Assembly (NCBI GenBank): GCA_905479125.1
Contig: CAJQLI010000022.1
Location: forward strand, 1 to 41,526
DNA: 41,526 bases
Reading direction: 5' to 3'
From: an uncultured Alphaproteobacteria bacterium
GTDB lineage: Bacteria > Pseudomonadota > Alphaproteobacteria > MPNO01 > UBA830
Numbering within the stretch: the stretch's first letter is position 1; every line of letters starts with the position of its first letter. Positions 1-8,929 of the stretch are shown one piece after another. The translations under genes were made by a program, and so were the position numbers. The notes beneath the pieces were generated by a model that saw nothing but the letters and a program-made list of their open reading frames with translations, had not been told where the DNA came from and made no database searches.

Positions 1-514
1 TGCGAGCGGTCTTAAAATCGTCATGGCGACCGGCGACAGCGCCCGCACTGCTCAGGCCGTTGCCGCGAAGCTCGGTATTACGGACGTCCGTGCCGACCTG
101 CTGCCCGAAGACAAGGGCGCGCTGATTGCGGAACTGCAGGCGGCGGGAGCGAAGGTCGCCATGGCCGGGGACGGGGTGAACGATGCACCTGCTCTGGCCC
201 AGGCCGATGTCGGCATTGCCATGGGTACAGGCGCCGATGTCGCTATTGAAAGTGCCGGCATCACGCTGGTTAAAGGCGATCTGACCGGCATCGTGCGGGC
301 GCGTATTTTGGCAAAGGCCACCATGGCGAATATCCGCCAGAACCTGTTTTTTGCTTTTATCTACAACACCGCGGGCGTGCCGATCGCCGCGGGCGTGCTG
401 TTCCCGGTCTTCGGTATCCTGCTCTCGCCGATGTTCGCGGCGGCGGCGATGAGCCTGTCATCGGTATCGGTGGTGGGCAATGCGCTGCGGTTGAGACGGG
501 TCCGGCTCGGGTAA
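1..514 (+). CDS. copA: Copper-translocating P-type ATPase, C-terminal part (truncated by window start)
   Basis: Frame is open from base 2 ([17 protein letters not shown]...). Contains the P-type ATPase hinge motif [23 protein letters not shown] and the terminal Cu-ATPase TM motifs [13 protein letters not shown] and [15 protein letters not shown]. Confidence 0.93.
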   Translation, partial: ASGLKIVMATGDSARTAQAVAAKLGITDVRADLLPEDKGALIAELQAAGAKVAMAGDGVNDAPALAQADVGIAMGTGADVAIESAGITLVKGDLTGIVRARILAKATMANIRQNLFFAFIYNTAGVPIAAGVLFPVFGILLSPMFAAAAMSLSSVSVVGNALRLRRVRLG

Positions 515-530
515 GGCAGGTCCGCCGGTT

Positions 531-1022
531 CTAACCCCGAACCCGGTTTATATAATACCGACCCGGGTTAACGCCCTCGGGCAGTGGCTGGGCTTCCCAG
601 TTGCTGACCGTGTATTCCTGATCGCTGCACACCAGACCGCCCGGCGCCATCAGCGCGTTGACGAGGGGGGCGATGGTGGCGACCAGCTTTGCGTTCAGAT
701 CCCGCCTGCTGGAACCGATATCGCAATGGGCGAGGGCGGCCGGTGCGCCGATACGGCTCATCGCGTCCGCGAGGGTTTCAGTGACGTCACCCAGGATCAT
801 GTGATTGTCATCAGGGGTGCAGTCCGGGTGGGCTGCGACGCGCTGGTCGAAGACGAAAATTTCGCGGTCGGGGAACAGGTCGCGCAGGTGATCGTATGTA
901 CGGCCGTTGCCGAGACCGAGTTCCAGGATCGGGCCGGGCACATCGGCGATCATGTCCACTGCCATGTTCAGGCAGTCACGTTGCGCCGAGACGCGCCGGA
1001 TAAAGGAGTCGAGTCTGCTCAT
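531..1022 (-). CDS. Class I SAM-dependent methyltransferase-like protein
   Basis: 163 aa. Glycine-rich motif PILELGLGNGRTYDHLRDLFPDREIFVFDQ resembles SAM-binding motif I followed by an acidic strand end. Confidence 0.7.
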   Translation of the reverse strand: MSRLDSFIRRVSAQRDCLNMAVDMIADVPGPILELGLGNGRTYDHLRDLFPDREIFVFDQRVAAHPDCTPDDNHMILGDVTETLADAMSRIGAPAALAHCDIGSSRRDLNAKLVATIAPLVNALMAPGGLVCSDQEYTVSNWEAQPLPEGVNPGRYYINRVRG

Positions 1023-1097
1023 CGGAGAGGTCTCATTCTGTCTGGTTTCTGATATCGCCGCCTACCGTCCTGCGGTAAGCGGCTGCTGGCTTGCCGT

Positions 1098-1547
1098 TCA
1101 CGGGGCGCTGTTGGCCTCGCGGAGTTGTGCTGTCGTGGCTTCCAGCCTGTGGGCGAGCTCGCGCATGATTTCGACCGACATGTCCGGGAATTCGCTGATC
1201 AGCCGGAAGAACAGGTCCTTGGTGATCGCCAGTGTCGTCAGTTCGGTTTCGGCGCGGATCGTTGCCGTGCGGGGCACATCAATCAGGATCGCAATTTCAC
1301 CGACGAAGTCGTTCATGCCAACCTTGGCGACGGAGAGCTCTCCGTGCGGGGTGTCGACCACAACGTCCGCCTGCCCGTCGAGAATGATATAGGCGGCATC
1401 GCCCGGGTCACCCTGGTGAAACAGTTCCTGACCTGCGGGAAACGTCAGCCGTTCGCTGGTAAAGGCGAGCAGTTTGAGTTTTGACGGTTCGATTTTTGCA
1501 AACAGCGGCACGCTGCGCAGGGCCTCGACCTCTTCGTTCAGGCTCAC
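1098..1547 (-). CDS. Cyclic nucleotide-binding (CAP/CRP-like effector) domain protein
   Basis: VPLFAKIEPSKLKLLAFTSERLTFPAGQELFHQGDPGDAAYIILDGQADV...VGEIAILIDVPRTATIRAETELTTLAI is a typical cNMP-binding fold with the phosphate-binding cassette. No HTH is seen. Confidence 0.88.
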   Translation of the reverse strand: MSLNEEVEALRSVPLFAKIEPSKLKLLAFTSERLTFPAGQELFHQGDPGDAAYIILDGQADVVVDTPHGELSVAKVGMNDFVGEIAILIDVPRTATIRAETELTTLAITKDLFFRLISEFPDMSVEIMRELAHRLEATTAQLREANSAP

Positions 1548-1613
1548 ATCTTCCTCCCGGACTTACTTCTGAAAATCATACGCGTCGTCTGTTTCAATGT
1601 CATCGCGGCAAAA

Positions 1614-4265
1614 CTATTCAGCCTGAACCAGATCGTGCAGGGCGGTGCCTTCGCGATTCAGCTCCTCGAAGGTTCCCTGTTCAATCACCCGGCCCGATTT
1701 CATCACCAGGGCGCGGTCGAAATCCGACGCCATGGACGGGCGATGTACGGCCCAGATCAGGCCGCGCCCGTCGAATTCCTGTTTGAGCCCTGCAAGGATC
1801 GCGGTCTGCGCGGCACCGTCCAGGCTGCCGGTTGCCTCGTTGAGGATCAGCACATCCGGGCGTTTGAGGATGGCGCGCGCAATGCCGAGCTTCTGCCGCT
1901 GGGCACTCGACAGGCGTCCGCCACCATTGCCGACATGGAAACTGAGACCGACTTCCATCACCGCGGCCCGCAGACCGAGATCGTCTATCACCTGGGCGAT
2001 AATCTCACCGACACGTTCGCCGCCCCGTGCCTGACCGTAGGCCAGTTTGCCGAACAGGATATTGTCCTGCAGCGATGCGGCAGCGTTATATCCGTTGACA
2101 TCAAAGAGTTCGACCATGCCCCTGAATTCTTCCGGCAGGTTGGCGGCGAATGCCTTGCGGGCTTTCAGAATGCGTTGTTGCAGGTCGTCGTCGATGACGC
2201 CGAGGCGATGGCGCGCGGGCGATACCTTGAATGGCAGGGACAACAGCATCGTGCGTTCTTCCGGGCGCAGGGTTGCAATACCATCGCGGTTTATCCGGGT
2301 CAGTATGGCCTGGTATTCCGGCAGGTCCTCGGCGGAAATAAAACTGAACTGTTCGAAGAACGGATGACCCGGCGGCAGGTCGGCGAACAGTTCCGTCATC
2401 GTCGACGCGATCTGCTGTCCGGTATCAAGCAGGACGTCGATCAGGCCTTCACGCTCTAACAGGTCGATCACATAGGTATTTTCGGCCAGGCGTTCCATGT
2501 CGAATCCGCTGCCGATAGGCGTGCCGAATAGCAGGTTTTCGCCGAGGGTCGCATTGTCATTGTATTTTTCAGGATCGAAACCTTCGACAAGCGCCGCGAT
2601 TTCAGGGTCCGTCAGCCGGGTATGAAATTCGGCACGTGCTTTCAGGAACTGTTCTGCGAGACCGGGCTGGGTCGCCGGGTCGATCGAACCGCGCAGCCCC
2701 AGCTGATAAATATCGCCGTCGAGCGTAACCATTTTAAGGGTCTCGAAGATCCGTAATAGCAGGGCATGGTCGTCCGGCGCGTCCGCCGCATCGTAATCGA
2801 TCCAGTCAGCGTTGATGTCATCCGTCGAATTGCCGGCAGCAATGGCCTCCACCCGCCATTTCTCTGTCGCCTGACGTGTCTCGTCATCGTATTCAGCATC
2901 CCGCAGGGGCAGGTGCTTGACGCCATAAAGCAGGTTGTCCCGCACCGTCGTCGAGAACATATAGGCGGACGATCCGACATAGGCGAGCCTGCGCCCGGTG
3001 ACCGCTTCCGGCAGAGTGTCTGCTGCCTGTCCGCCCAATCGCAAGGTCCCTGCAGTGGGTGACAGCAGGCGTGCGAGCATTTGGGTTGTTTCGTCCTTGC
3101 CTGACCCACCACCGCCGATAATGGCGACGTGTTCTGCGGCATCGACCATGAACGACGCGCCTTCGACCAGAGCGGCGCCCGTATCGTCAATAAGGGACAG
3201 GTTGGACGCTGCAATTTCTCCCGACAGGGGTGCGATCGCGTCAGGTTCGTCCAACTGGCGCGATTCTTCTGCCAGTCCCACCGGCTGGAACTGTTCCATG
3301 ACCTGTTCGTACTTGATCTTGGCGTCCGCCTGGCGCTGATAGAAGTTCAGGAGTTCCTTCCAGGGGGCTGCAAGATCTTTATGGGCCGCGATTGCCGCCA
3401 TCAGCGTGCCAATTTCGAGCTCGCCCTTGATCGCAAGGTAGCCGCCAATGGCATAGAACGAGAAAGGGCCCAGCTGGTTGATCGTGTTGTTCAGGAACTT
3501 GACGATGAATTTCCAGATATAGATCTGGAGGCGGACTTCGTAGATCGCTCCAAGCCGGTGCGAAAAATCGGCCCGTTCGCGGCGTGCGGTGTTATGAGCG
3601 TGAATTTCCTGGACCCCGGCGACGGTCTCGCCGATCCGGTCCGATAGCTGGCGGACCAGGCGTACGCGTTCCTTGCCGAGAAGGTTAACGCGGCGTTGCA
3701 GCTTGGGGATCAGGTATCCCTGCAGCGGATATAGCGCGACGGCTGCAAGCGCCATGTACCAGTTCTGCACGAACAGAAAGGCCAGGATGACGATAAGATA
3801 GCCACCCTGAAAGATCGGCAGCTTGAAAGCATCGCCGATAAACCCGCCGAGCGGCTCGACTTCGGCGGTGACCATGGTCACGATCTCGGATGACGATGTT
3901 TTGCGGAACTGCGGGAGTGGAAAGCGGAGAACCCGGCCGTAAAGGTCGAAACGGAGCCTGCGCAGCATCCGTTCTCCGGTAATTCCGGCATATACGTTGA
4001 TAACGTATTTAAATGCCTGGTTTATGATCACCAGTCCCAGGAATATGCCGCATAGCAGCCATAGATACTCGACCTGGTCGAATTGAATCTGTGACACGGA
4101 TGTCGGGAAAGTCGTGTCTTTTCCCTGAATCGCGCTATTTACGATCAGTTTCGGTAGTTCGTAGAACGCATACAGGAACGGGAAGGATGCCGTCGCCATA
4201 ATCGTCAACACCACTTGGCGGCGCATCGAATAACGGATGATATAGCGGTAAATGCTTTTTTCCAC
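1614..4265 (-). CDS. ABC exporter-like protein (TMD-NBD) with degenerate and interrupted nucleotide-binding domain
   Basis: 883 aa. N-terminal ABC_membrane-like TMD (RMLRRLRFDLYGRVLRFPLPQFRKTSSSEIVTMV...). NBD remnants GGGGSGKDE (Walker A-like), LSSAQRQKLGIARAILKRPDVLILNEATGSLD (signature/Walker B-like) and WAVHRPS (H-loop). Confidence 0.85.
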   Translation of the reverse strand: MEKSIYRYIIRYSMRRQVVLTIMATASFPFLYAFYELPKLIVNSAIQGKDTTFPTSVSQIQFDQVEYLWLLCGIFLGLVIINQAFKYVINVYAGITGERMLRRLRFDLYGRVLRFPLPQFRKTSSSEIVTMVTAEVEPLGGFIGDAFKLPIFQGGYLIVILAFLFVQNWYMALAAVALYPLQGYLIPKLQRRVNLLGKERVRLVRQLSDRIGETVAGVQEIHAHNTARRERADFSHRLGAIYEVRLQIYIWKFIVKFLNNTINQLGPFSFYAIGGYLAIKGELEIGTLMAAIAAHKDLAAPWKELLNFYQRQADAKIKYEQVMEQFQPVGLAEESRQLDEPDAIAPLSGEIAASNLSLIDDTGAALVEGASFMVDAAEHVAIIGGGGSGKDETTQMLARLLSPTAGTLRLGGQAADTLPEAVTGRRLAYVGSSAYMFSTTVRDNLLYGVKHLPLRDAEYDDETRQATEKWRVEAIAAGNSTDDINADWIDYDAADAPDDHALLLRIFETLKMVTLDGDIYQLGLRGSIDPATQPGLAEQFLKARAEFHTRLTDPEIAALVEGFDPEKYNDNATLGENLLFGTPIGSGFDMERLAENTYVIDLLEREGLIDVLLDTGQQIASTMTELFADLPPGHPFFEQFSFISAEDLPEYQAILTRINRDGIATLRPEERTMLLSLPFKVSPARHRLGVIDDDLQQRILKARKAFAANLPEEFRGMVELFDVNGYNAAASLQDNILFGKLAYGQARGGERVGEIIAQVIDDLGLRAAVMEVGLSFHVGNGGGRLSSAQRQKLGIARAILKRPDVLILNEATGSLDGAAQTAILAGLKQEFDGRGLIWAVHRPSMASDFDRALVMKSGRVIEQGTFEELNREGTALHDLVQAE

Positions 4266-4532
4266 GGTGATCCCGCTTGTGGCGCCAAGAAGAGCAAGAA
4301 GAGAATGTCTTCAGCTTTTACAGTACTGGCGCAATTTTTACGACAGGCGACCGCAAAATGGCAAATACGTTGTGAGAGGATACGTAGCTGCCGCTTTCTG
4401 TGCAGTGACGGCTGTCACAGCGACGCGGGGCCTGTACACCTAGAATTACCAAAACCGGAACGCGGTAATCTCAGGTTGGGCGTAAGGGCTAGCTGTGCGA
4501 TATTCGCGCAAATAGTACGAGGTGGATACAGG

Positions 4533-5753
4533 ATGATATCTGAGAGGGGCCATCAGCGCGCACTCATATACAGCCACGACAGTTTTGGTCTGGGCCACCT
4601 GCGTCGTTGCCGGGCTATCGCGCATGCGCTGGTTGATCAAAATCCGGATATGTCCGTCATTATTCTGTCCGGGTCGCCCATTATCGGTAATTTCGATTTT
4701 CGCCGCCGCGTCGATTTCGTCCGTGTGCCTGGCGTTATCAAGCTGCGGAACGGCGACTACACGTCTTACAGTCTCGATCTCGATATAGAAGAGACCGTCG
4801 CGTTGCGGGCCTCGATCATCAAACATACTGCTGAAATTTTCGATCCCGATATCTTCATTGTCGACAAGGAACCTCTCGGCCTGCGCGGCGAAGTGGCTGA
4901 AACGCTCGAAATGCTGAAAGAGCGGGGCACCCCGCTGGTGCTTGGCCTCCGCGATGTCATGGACGAACCCTCCCTTCTGGCCCCCGAATGGAAACGTAAG
5001 AACGTCATGCCGGCACTGGAAAACCTGTATGACGAAATATGGGTCTATGGCCTGCCGCAGATATGCGACCCGCTTGCCGAAATCGACCTGACGCCGCAGG
5101 TCCGCCGCAAAATGGTGTTTACCGGCTATCTTGAGCGTGAGGACGCGCGCGGCGCTCCGACGGCCGACCATGCTATTCCGTTTGATCGGCCCTATCTGCT
5201 GGTAACGCCCGGCGGTGGCGGTGATGGCGAAGCGCTGGTCGACTGGGTCCTGCGGGCCTATGAGACGGATGCGACTGCGCCTTACCCGGCATTGCTTGTT
5301 TTCGGTCCGTTCATGCAGCAGGAAAAGCAGGCCGAATTTGCCCGGCGGGCGGCGGCTCTGAAACTGGTCGAAGCGATAACGTTCGAAGCGAATATCGAAC
5401 CGCTAATTCAGGGCGCCGCGGGGATTGTCGCAATGGGCGGCTATAATACGTTCTGCGAAATTCTGTCCTTCGACAAGCCAGCGCTGGTTGTGCCGCGCAC
5501 CGTGCCGCGAATGGAACAGTATATCCGTGCCGACAGGGCCCAGGAATTGGGTTTGCTGCGTATGCTCGTCGATGACGGTGTCCGCCGCGCACAGGATATG
5601 GCAACGGCGCTCCGCCATCTGCCGCAGCAAAACCGTCCGTCGGACGTCGTCGTGCCGGGCCTGCTGGACGGGTTGCCCAATGTAAACCGGCTGGCGCGCC
5701 GGCTCAGCGACAGGCGTGGCAAATCGATTGCCGCCGTCGCCGAGAGCGGATGA
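4533..5753 (+). CDS. MurG/GT28-like glycosyltransferase family protein
   Basis: ORF 4215..5753; ATG at 4533 (MISERGHQRALIYSHDSFGLGHLRRCRAIAHAL) is the preferred start. GHLRR N-terminal motif and C-terminal GGYNTFCEILSFDKPALVVPRTVPRMEQYIRADRAQELG donor-site motif. Confidence 0.82.
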   Translation: MISERGHQRALIYSHDSFGLGHLRRCRAIAHALVDQNPDMSVIILSGSPIIGNFDFRRRVDFVRVPGVIKLRNGDYTSYSLDLDIEETVALRASIIKHTAEIFDPDIFIVDKEPLGLRGEVAETLEMLKERGTPLVLGLRDVMDEPSLLAPEWKRKNVMPALENLYDEIWVYGLPQICDPLAEIDLTPQVRRKMVFTGYLEREDARGAPTADHAIPFDRPYLLVTPGGGGDGEALVDWVLRAYETDATAPYPALLVFGPFMQQEKQAEFARRAAALKLVEAITFEANIEPLIQGAAGIVAMGGYNTFCEILSFDKPALVVPRTVPRMEQYIRADRAQELGLLRMLVDDGVRRAQDMATALRHLPQQNRPSDVVVPGLLDGLPNVNRLARRLSDRRGKSIAAVAESG

Positions 5754-5769
5754 GCGGATACGACATTTT

Positions 5770-7023
5770 ATGACGGGCAGGACTGCTATCGTCGTGAAGG
5801 GATATCCGCGGCTATCGGAAACCTTTATCGCCCAGGAAATCCGTGGACTCGAATTGCGCGGGATGGATATCGAGATCGTTTCCCTGCGACACCCGACCGA
5901 AAAACACACTCATCCCGTTCATGCCGAGATAGAAGCGCCTGTGCGCTATTTACCGGAATATCTTTATCAGGAACCGCGACGGGTTTTCGCCGCCTGGCGG
6001 GCGGCGCGGAAACTGGCGGGATACCGGGCAGTTCGCCGGACCTGGCTGCGTGACCTGTGGCGCGACAGGACACCCAACCGTATTCGCCGGTTCGGGCAGG
6101 CGCTGGTACTGGCGCATGAACTACCGGATGATATTGATCATATTCACGTTCATTTCCTCCACACACCGGCCTCGGTTGCACGCTATGCCGCCGAGATGAC
6201 CGGAAAACGCTGGACTGTTTCGGCCCATGCGAAGGACATCTGGACGTCCCCCGACTGGGAAATCCGTGAAAAGCTCGATTCCTGCGACTGGCTGGTGACA
6301 TGCTCCGCTTATGCGCGAAATCATCTGGCAGGTCTTGATTCAAGCGGCACGCGGGTCGAGCTCGTCTATCACGGCCTCGACAGCTCCCGCTTTCCGGCGG
6401 CCCCGGAAAGACGGCCAATGCGCGATGGACGGGACCCGGATGATCCCCTGCTTATTTTGTGTGTCGGGCGTGCCGTCGAGAAAAAGGGCCACGATATCCT
6501 GCTGGACGCCCTCGGTCGGTTGCCCGATGACCTCAACTGGCGGCTCTGGCATATCGGCGGTGGCGAGTTACGCGATAAATTGCGCGCCCAGGCGGAACGC
6601 CTCGGTATTGCTGATCGTGTTGAGTGGTTCGGGGCGCTTCCCCAAGGCGAGGTTATAGAACGGTATCGCAACGCTGACCTTTTTACCCTGGCAAGCCGGG
6701 TCGGGGATGATGGTGACCGGGATGGCCTGCCAAACGTATTGATGGAAGCGCAAAGTCAGGCACTGGCCTGTGTCGCGACCGATGTATCGGCGATTCCGGA
6801 ATTGATTGTCGATGGTGAAACCGGCGTGTTGATCCCGTCAGAGGACTCGGCGGCGTTGTCGGCGGCGATTGTCGATCTGGCAGGAAACCCGGAACGCCGC
6901 CTGTTCCTGGGGCGCGCCGGTGAGGCCCGCGTTCGTGGTACGTTTTCGTTCACCGTAGGTGTCGACCGGCTCATCGAGAAATTCGGTGTGGCGGATGACG
7001 CGGCCGGCCGCGACGCCGCCTGA
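5770..7023 (+). CDS. Glycosyltransferase family 4 protein
   Basis: Preferred start ATG 5770 (MTGRTAIVVKGYPRLSETFIAQEIRGLE). GT-B features: LCVGRAVEKKGHDILLDALGRL, WHIGGGELRDKL, EWFGALPQGEVIERYRNADLF, DGLPNVLMEAQSQALACVATDVSAIPELIVDGETGVLI. Confidence 0.9.
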   Translation: MTGRTAIVVKGYPRLSETFIAQEIRGLELRGMDIEIVSLRHPTEKHTHPVHAEIEAPVRYLPEYLYQEPRRVFAAWRAARKLAGYRAVRRTWLRDLWRDRTPNRIRRFGQALVLAHELPDDIDHIHVHFLHTPASVARYAAEMTGKRWTVSAHAKDIWTSPDWEIREKLDSCDWLVTCSAYARNHLAGLDSSGTRVELVYHGLDSSRFPAAPERRPMRDGRDPDDPLLILCVGRAVEKKGHDILLDALGRLPDDLNWRLWHIGGGELRDKLRAQAERLGIADRVEWFGALPQGEVIERYRNADLFTLASRVGDDGDRDGLPNVLMEAQSQALACVATDVSAIPELIVDGETGVLIPSEDSAALSAAIVDLAGNPERRLFLGRAGEARVRGTFSFTVGVDRLIEKFGVADDAAGRDAA

Positions 7024-7038
7024 GATGGTGAGTTGAGT

Positions 7039-7173
7039 ATGCAGATAGCCTTTCCCGCCTCGATGTTTGGTTCGCCTGTTATGTCTGCTGGCAGGTCGGC
7101 GGGCGAGCACCATGCTGCTCGCTACCGCCGCAATAAAATTTCTGAAACCACAATGAAGGTCTACGCTGCATGA
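7039..7173 (+). CDS. Putative small protein (44 aa), unannotated sORF
   Basis: ATG 7039 preceded by GGTGAG; translates MQIAFPASMFGSPVMSAGRSAGEHHAARYRRNKISETTMKVYAA; its TGA overlaps the ATG of the next gene (ATGA at 7170). No homology evidence. Confidence 0.3.
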   Translation: MQIAFPASMFGSPVMSAGRSAGEHHAARYRRNKISETTMKVYAA

Positions 7174-7769
7174 CGCCTATTGCACTCATTCGCCATGGTC
7201 CGACCGACTGGAATGCGGAACATCGCCTGCAGGGCCGTGTGGACAGACCGTTATCTGATGAAGGACGGGAAAAGGTTTCGACCTGGGCAGTTCCGGATGC
7301 CTACAGGGACTTTCACTGGGTCTCCAGCCCGCTGAGCCGTGCGCAGCAGACGGCGGCGTTGTTATCGCTCGACATCAAACAGCTCGAACCGGCCATTATC
7401 GAGATGGATTGGGGAGATTGGGAAGGGCACACCCGTGACGAGCTGGAGGTGATTTATGGAGACGAGGTCGGGAAGCGCGCGGCGCTAGGGCTCGACCTGC
7501 GGCCGCATAATGGCGAGAGTCCGCGCGACCTGCGTGACCGGTTTGGTGTCTGGGTGCGCAGCGTCGTGGAGACGGGTGTCCCCACCGGGGCTGTATGTCA
7601 TCAGGGGGTAATCCGCGCTGCCCTGTCGCTTGCGACAGACTGGAGCATGGTCGGAAAACCGCCCCAGAAAATGGACTGGGCCAGCGTGCACCTGTTCAAC
7701 GCGCACGCGGATGGGACACTCGAAATCGCAGAACTGAATATCAGCCTGTCACAGGAAGATGCCGGGTGA
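7170..7769 (+). CDS. Histidine phosphatase family protein (phosphoglycerate mutase-like)
   Basis: Catalytic motif LIRHGPTDWNAEHRLQGRVDRPLSDEGREK; SSPLSRAQQTA; EMDWGDWEG; VCHQGVIRA. Confidence 0.93.
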   Translation: MTPIALIRHGPTDWNAEHRLQGRVDRPLSDEGREKVSTWAVPDAYRDFHWVSSPLSRAQQTAALLSLDIKQLEPAIIEMDWGDWEGHTRDELEVIYGDEVGKRAALGLDLRPHNGESPRDLRDRFGVWVRSVVETGVPTGAVCHQGVIRAALSLATDWSMVGKPPQKMDWASVHLFNAHADGTLEIAELNISLSQEDAG

Positions 7770-8929
7770 GCAAGCCACATGTCTTTTTCTGGGTCCAGCA
7801 TCTTCTGGGTATCGGTCACCTGCAGCGCACCGCGACCCTTGCACGTGCTTTTCGGCGCGCCGGGATGACGGTCACCGTTGTATCGGGCGGGCATGAAGTT
7901 CCGGGACTGGATCTGGGCGGGGCAACGCTTGTGCAGCTGCCGCCGGTCCGCGCGGCGGACAAGTATTTCAAAATCCTGGTCGATGATACTGATTCCGAAA
8001 TTGACGATGCTTTCCGCGAAAATCGCTGTGAATTGTTGCTGGCCGCCTATCGTGCGGCCGTACCCGATGTGGTGATCACCGAGTTGTTTCCGTTCGGCCG
8101 CCGGCAGCTGCGCCGGGAATTGACGGTTCTGCTCGACGCGGCCAGGGCACAACCCGTGCCGCCTCTTATCGTTTCTTCGGTCCGGGATATCCTGGTCGAG
8201 CCACCGAAGCCCGAACGGGTCGCCGAAATGCTTGAACGGGTCGAGACCTATTACGACCGGGTGATGATCCACGGCGATCCCACATTGATTCCCTTCGATG
8301 AGACCTTTGCCCATGCGGACCGGATCGCTGATCGCGTGGCTTATACCGGTTACGTTGTCGACATGCCGCAAAAGGTACCCGGCGGCCCCGGAACCGACGA
8401 GGTAATCGTGTCTGCAGGCGGCGGTGCCGTCAGCGAGGAACTGTTCCGTGCCGCGATGGCTGCCCGGCCCCTGACCCGTCTTGCCAACCGGACATGGCGC
8501 ATTCTTGCCGGGCACGCCCTGGCGGATGACGTGTTTGCGTCAGTTGCCGGGGATGCGCCTGAAGGTGTTGTCGTTGAACGCGCCCGGTCCGATTTTCCGA
8601 CACTGATGGCGAATTGTACCCTTTCGATCAGCCAGGGGGGCTACAACACGGTGATGGAAATGATGACCGCCGGGACGCGTGGCGTCATCGTGCCTTATGC
8701 CGGTGGGCTGGAAACGGAACAGACGCTGAGGGCGCGGCTGCTGGAGAACCGCAGCGGTATTCGCACGATTCCCGAAGACACGCTGAACCCGGCGGCATTG
8801 GCGGCGGCAGTCGATGCTGCGCTTGATGCCCCTCCCCCCGACGCGTCGGGGCTGGATACCGGTGGCGCTGACAAAAGTGCTGCTTTGATCGAAGTCTGGC
8901 TTGGCCAGAGAGAAGGAAATGTTGCATGA
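7766..8929 (+). CDS. MurG/GT28-like glycosyltransferase family protein (paralogue of 4533..5753)
   Basis: GTG start at 7766 overlaps the TGA of the phosphatase (GTGA). SKPHVFFWVQHLLGIGHLQRTATLARAFRRAGMTVTVVSGG and SISQGGYNTVMEMMTAGTRGVIVPYAGGLETEQTLRA. Confidence 0.83.
   Translation: MSKPHVFFWVQHLLGIGHLQRTATLARAFRRAGMTVTVVSGGHEVPGLDLGGATLVQLPPVRAADKYFKILVDDTDSEIDDAFRENRCELLLAAYRAAVPDVVITELFPFGRRQLRRELTVLLDAARAQPVPPLIVSSVRDILVEPPKPERVAEMLERVETYYDRVMIHGDPTLIPFDETFAHADRIADRVAYTGYVVDMPQKVPGGPGTDEVIVSAGGGAVSEELFRAAMAARPLTRLANRTWRILAGHALADDVFASVAGDAPEGVVVERARSDFPTLMANCTLSISQGGYNTVMEMMTAGTRGVIVPYAGGLETEQTLRARLLENRSGIRTIPEDTLNPAALAAAVDAALDAPPPDASGLDTGGADKSAALIEVWLGQREGNVA

Noticed and set aside
1635-3647. 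Plus-strand ORFs 1635..2459 and 3129..3647
   Set aside because: Antisense to the ABC-like gene. Although long, their peptide sequence shows no recognisable fold, and the minus-strand gene has clear motifs.
4446-5171. Long antisense ORF (241 aa, minus)
   Set aside because: Lies wholly opposite the well-supported GT28-like gene; composition typical of a shadow ORF in high-GC DNA; no recognisable motif.
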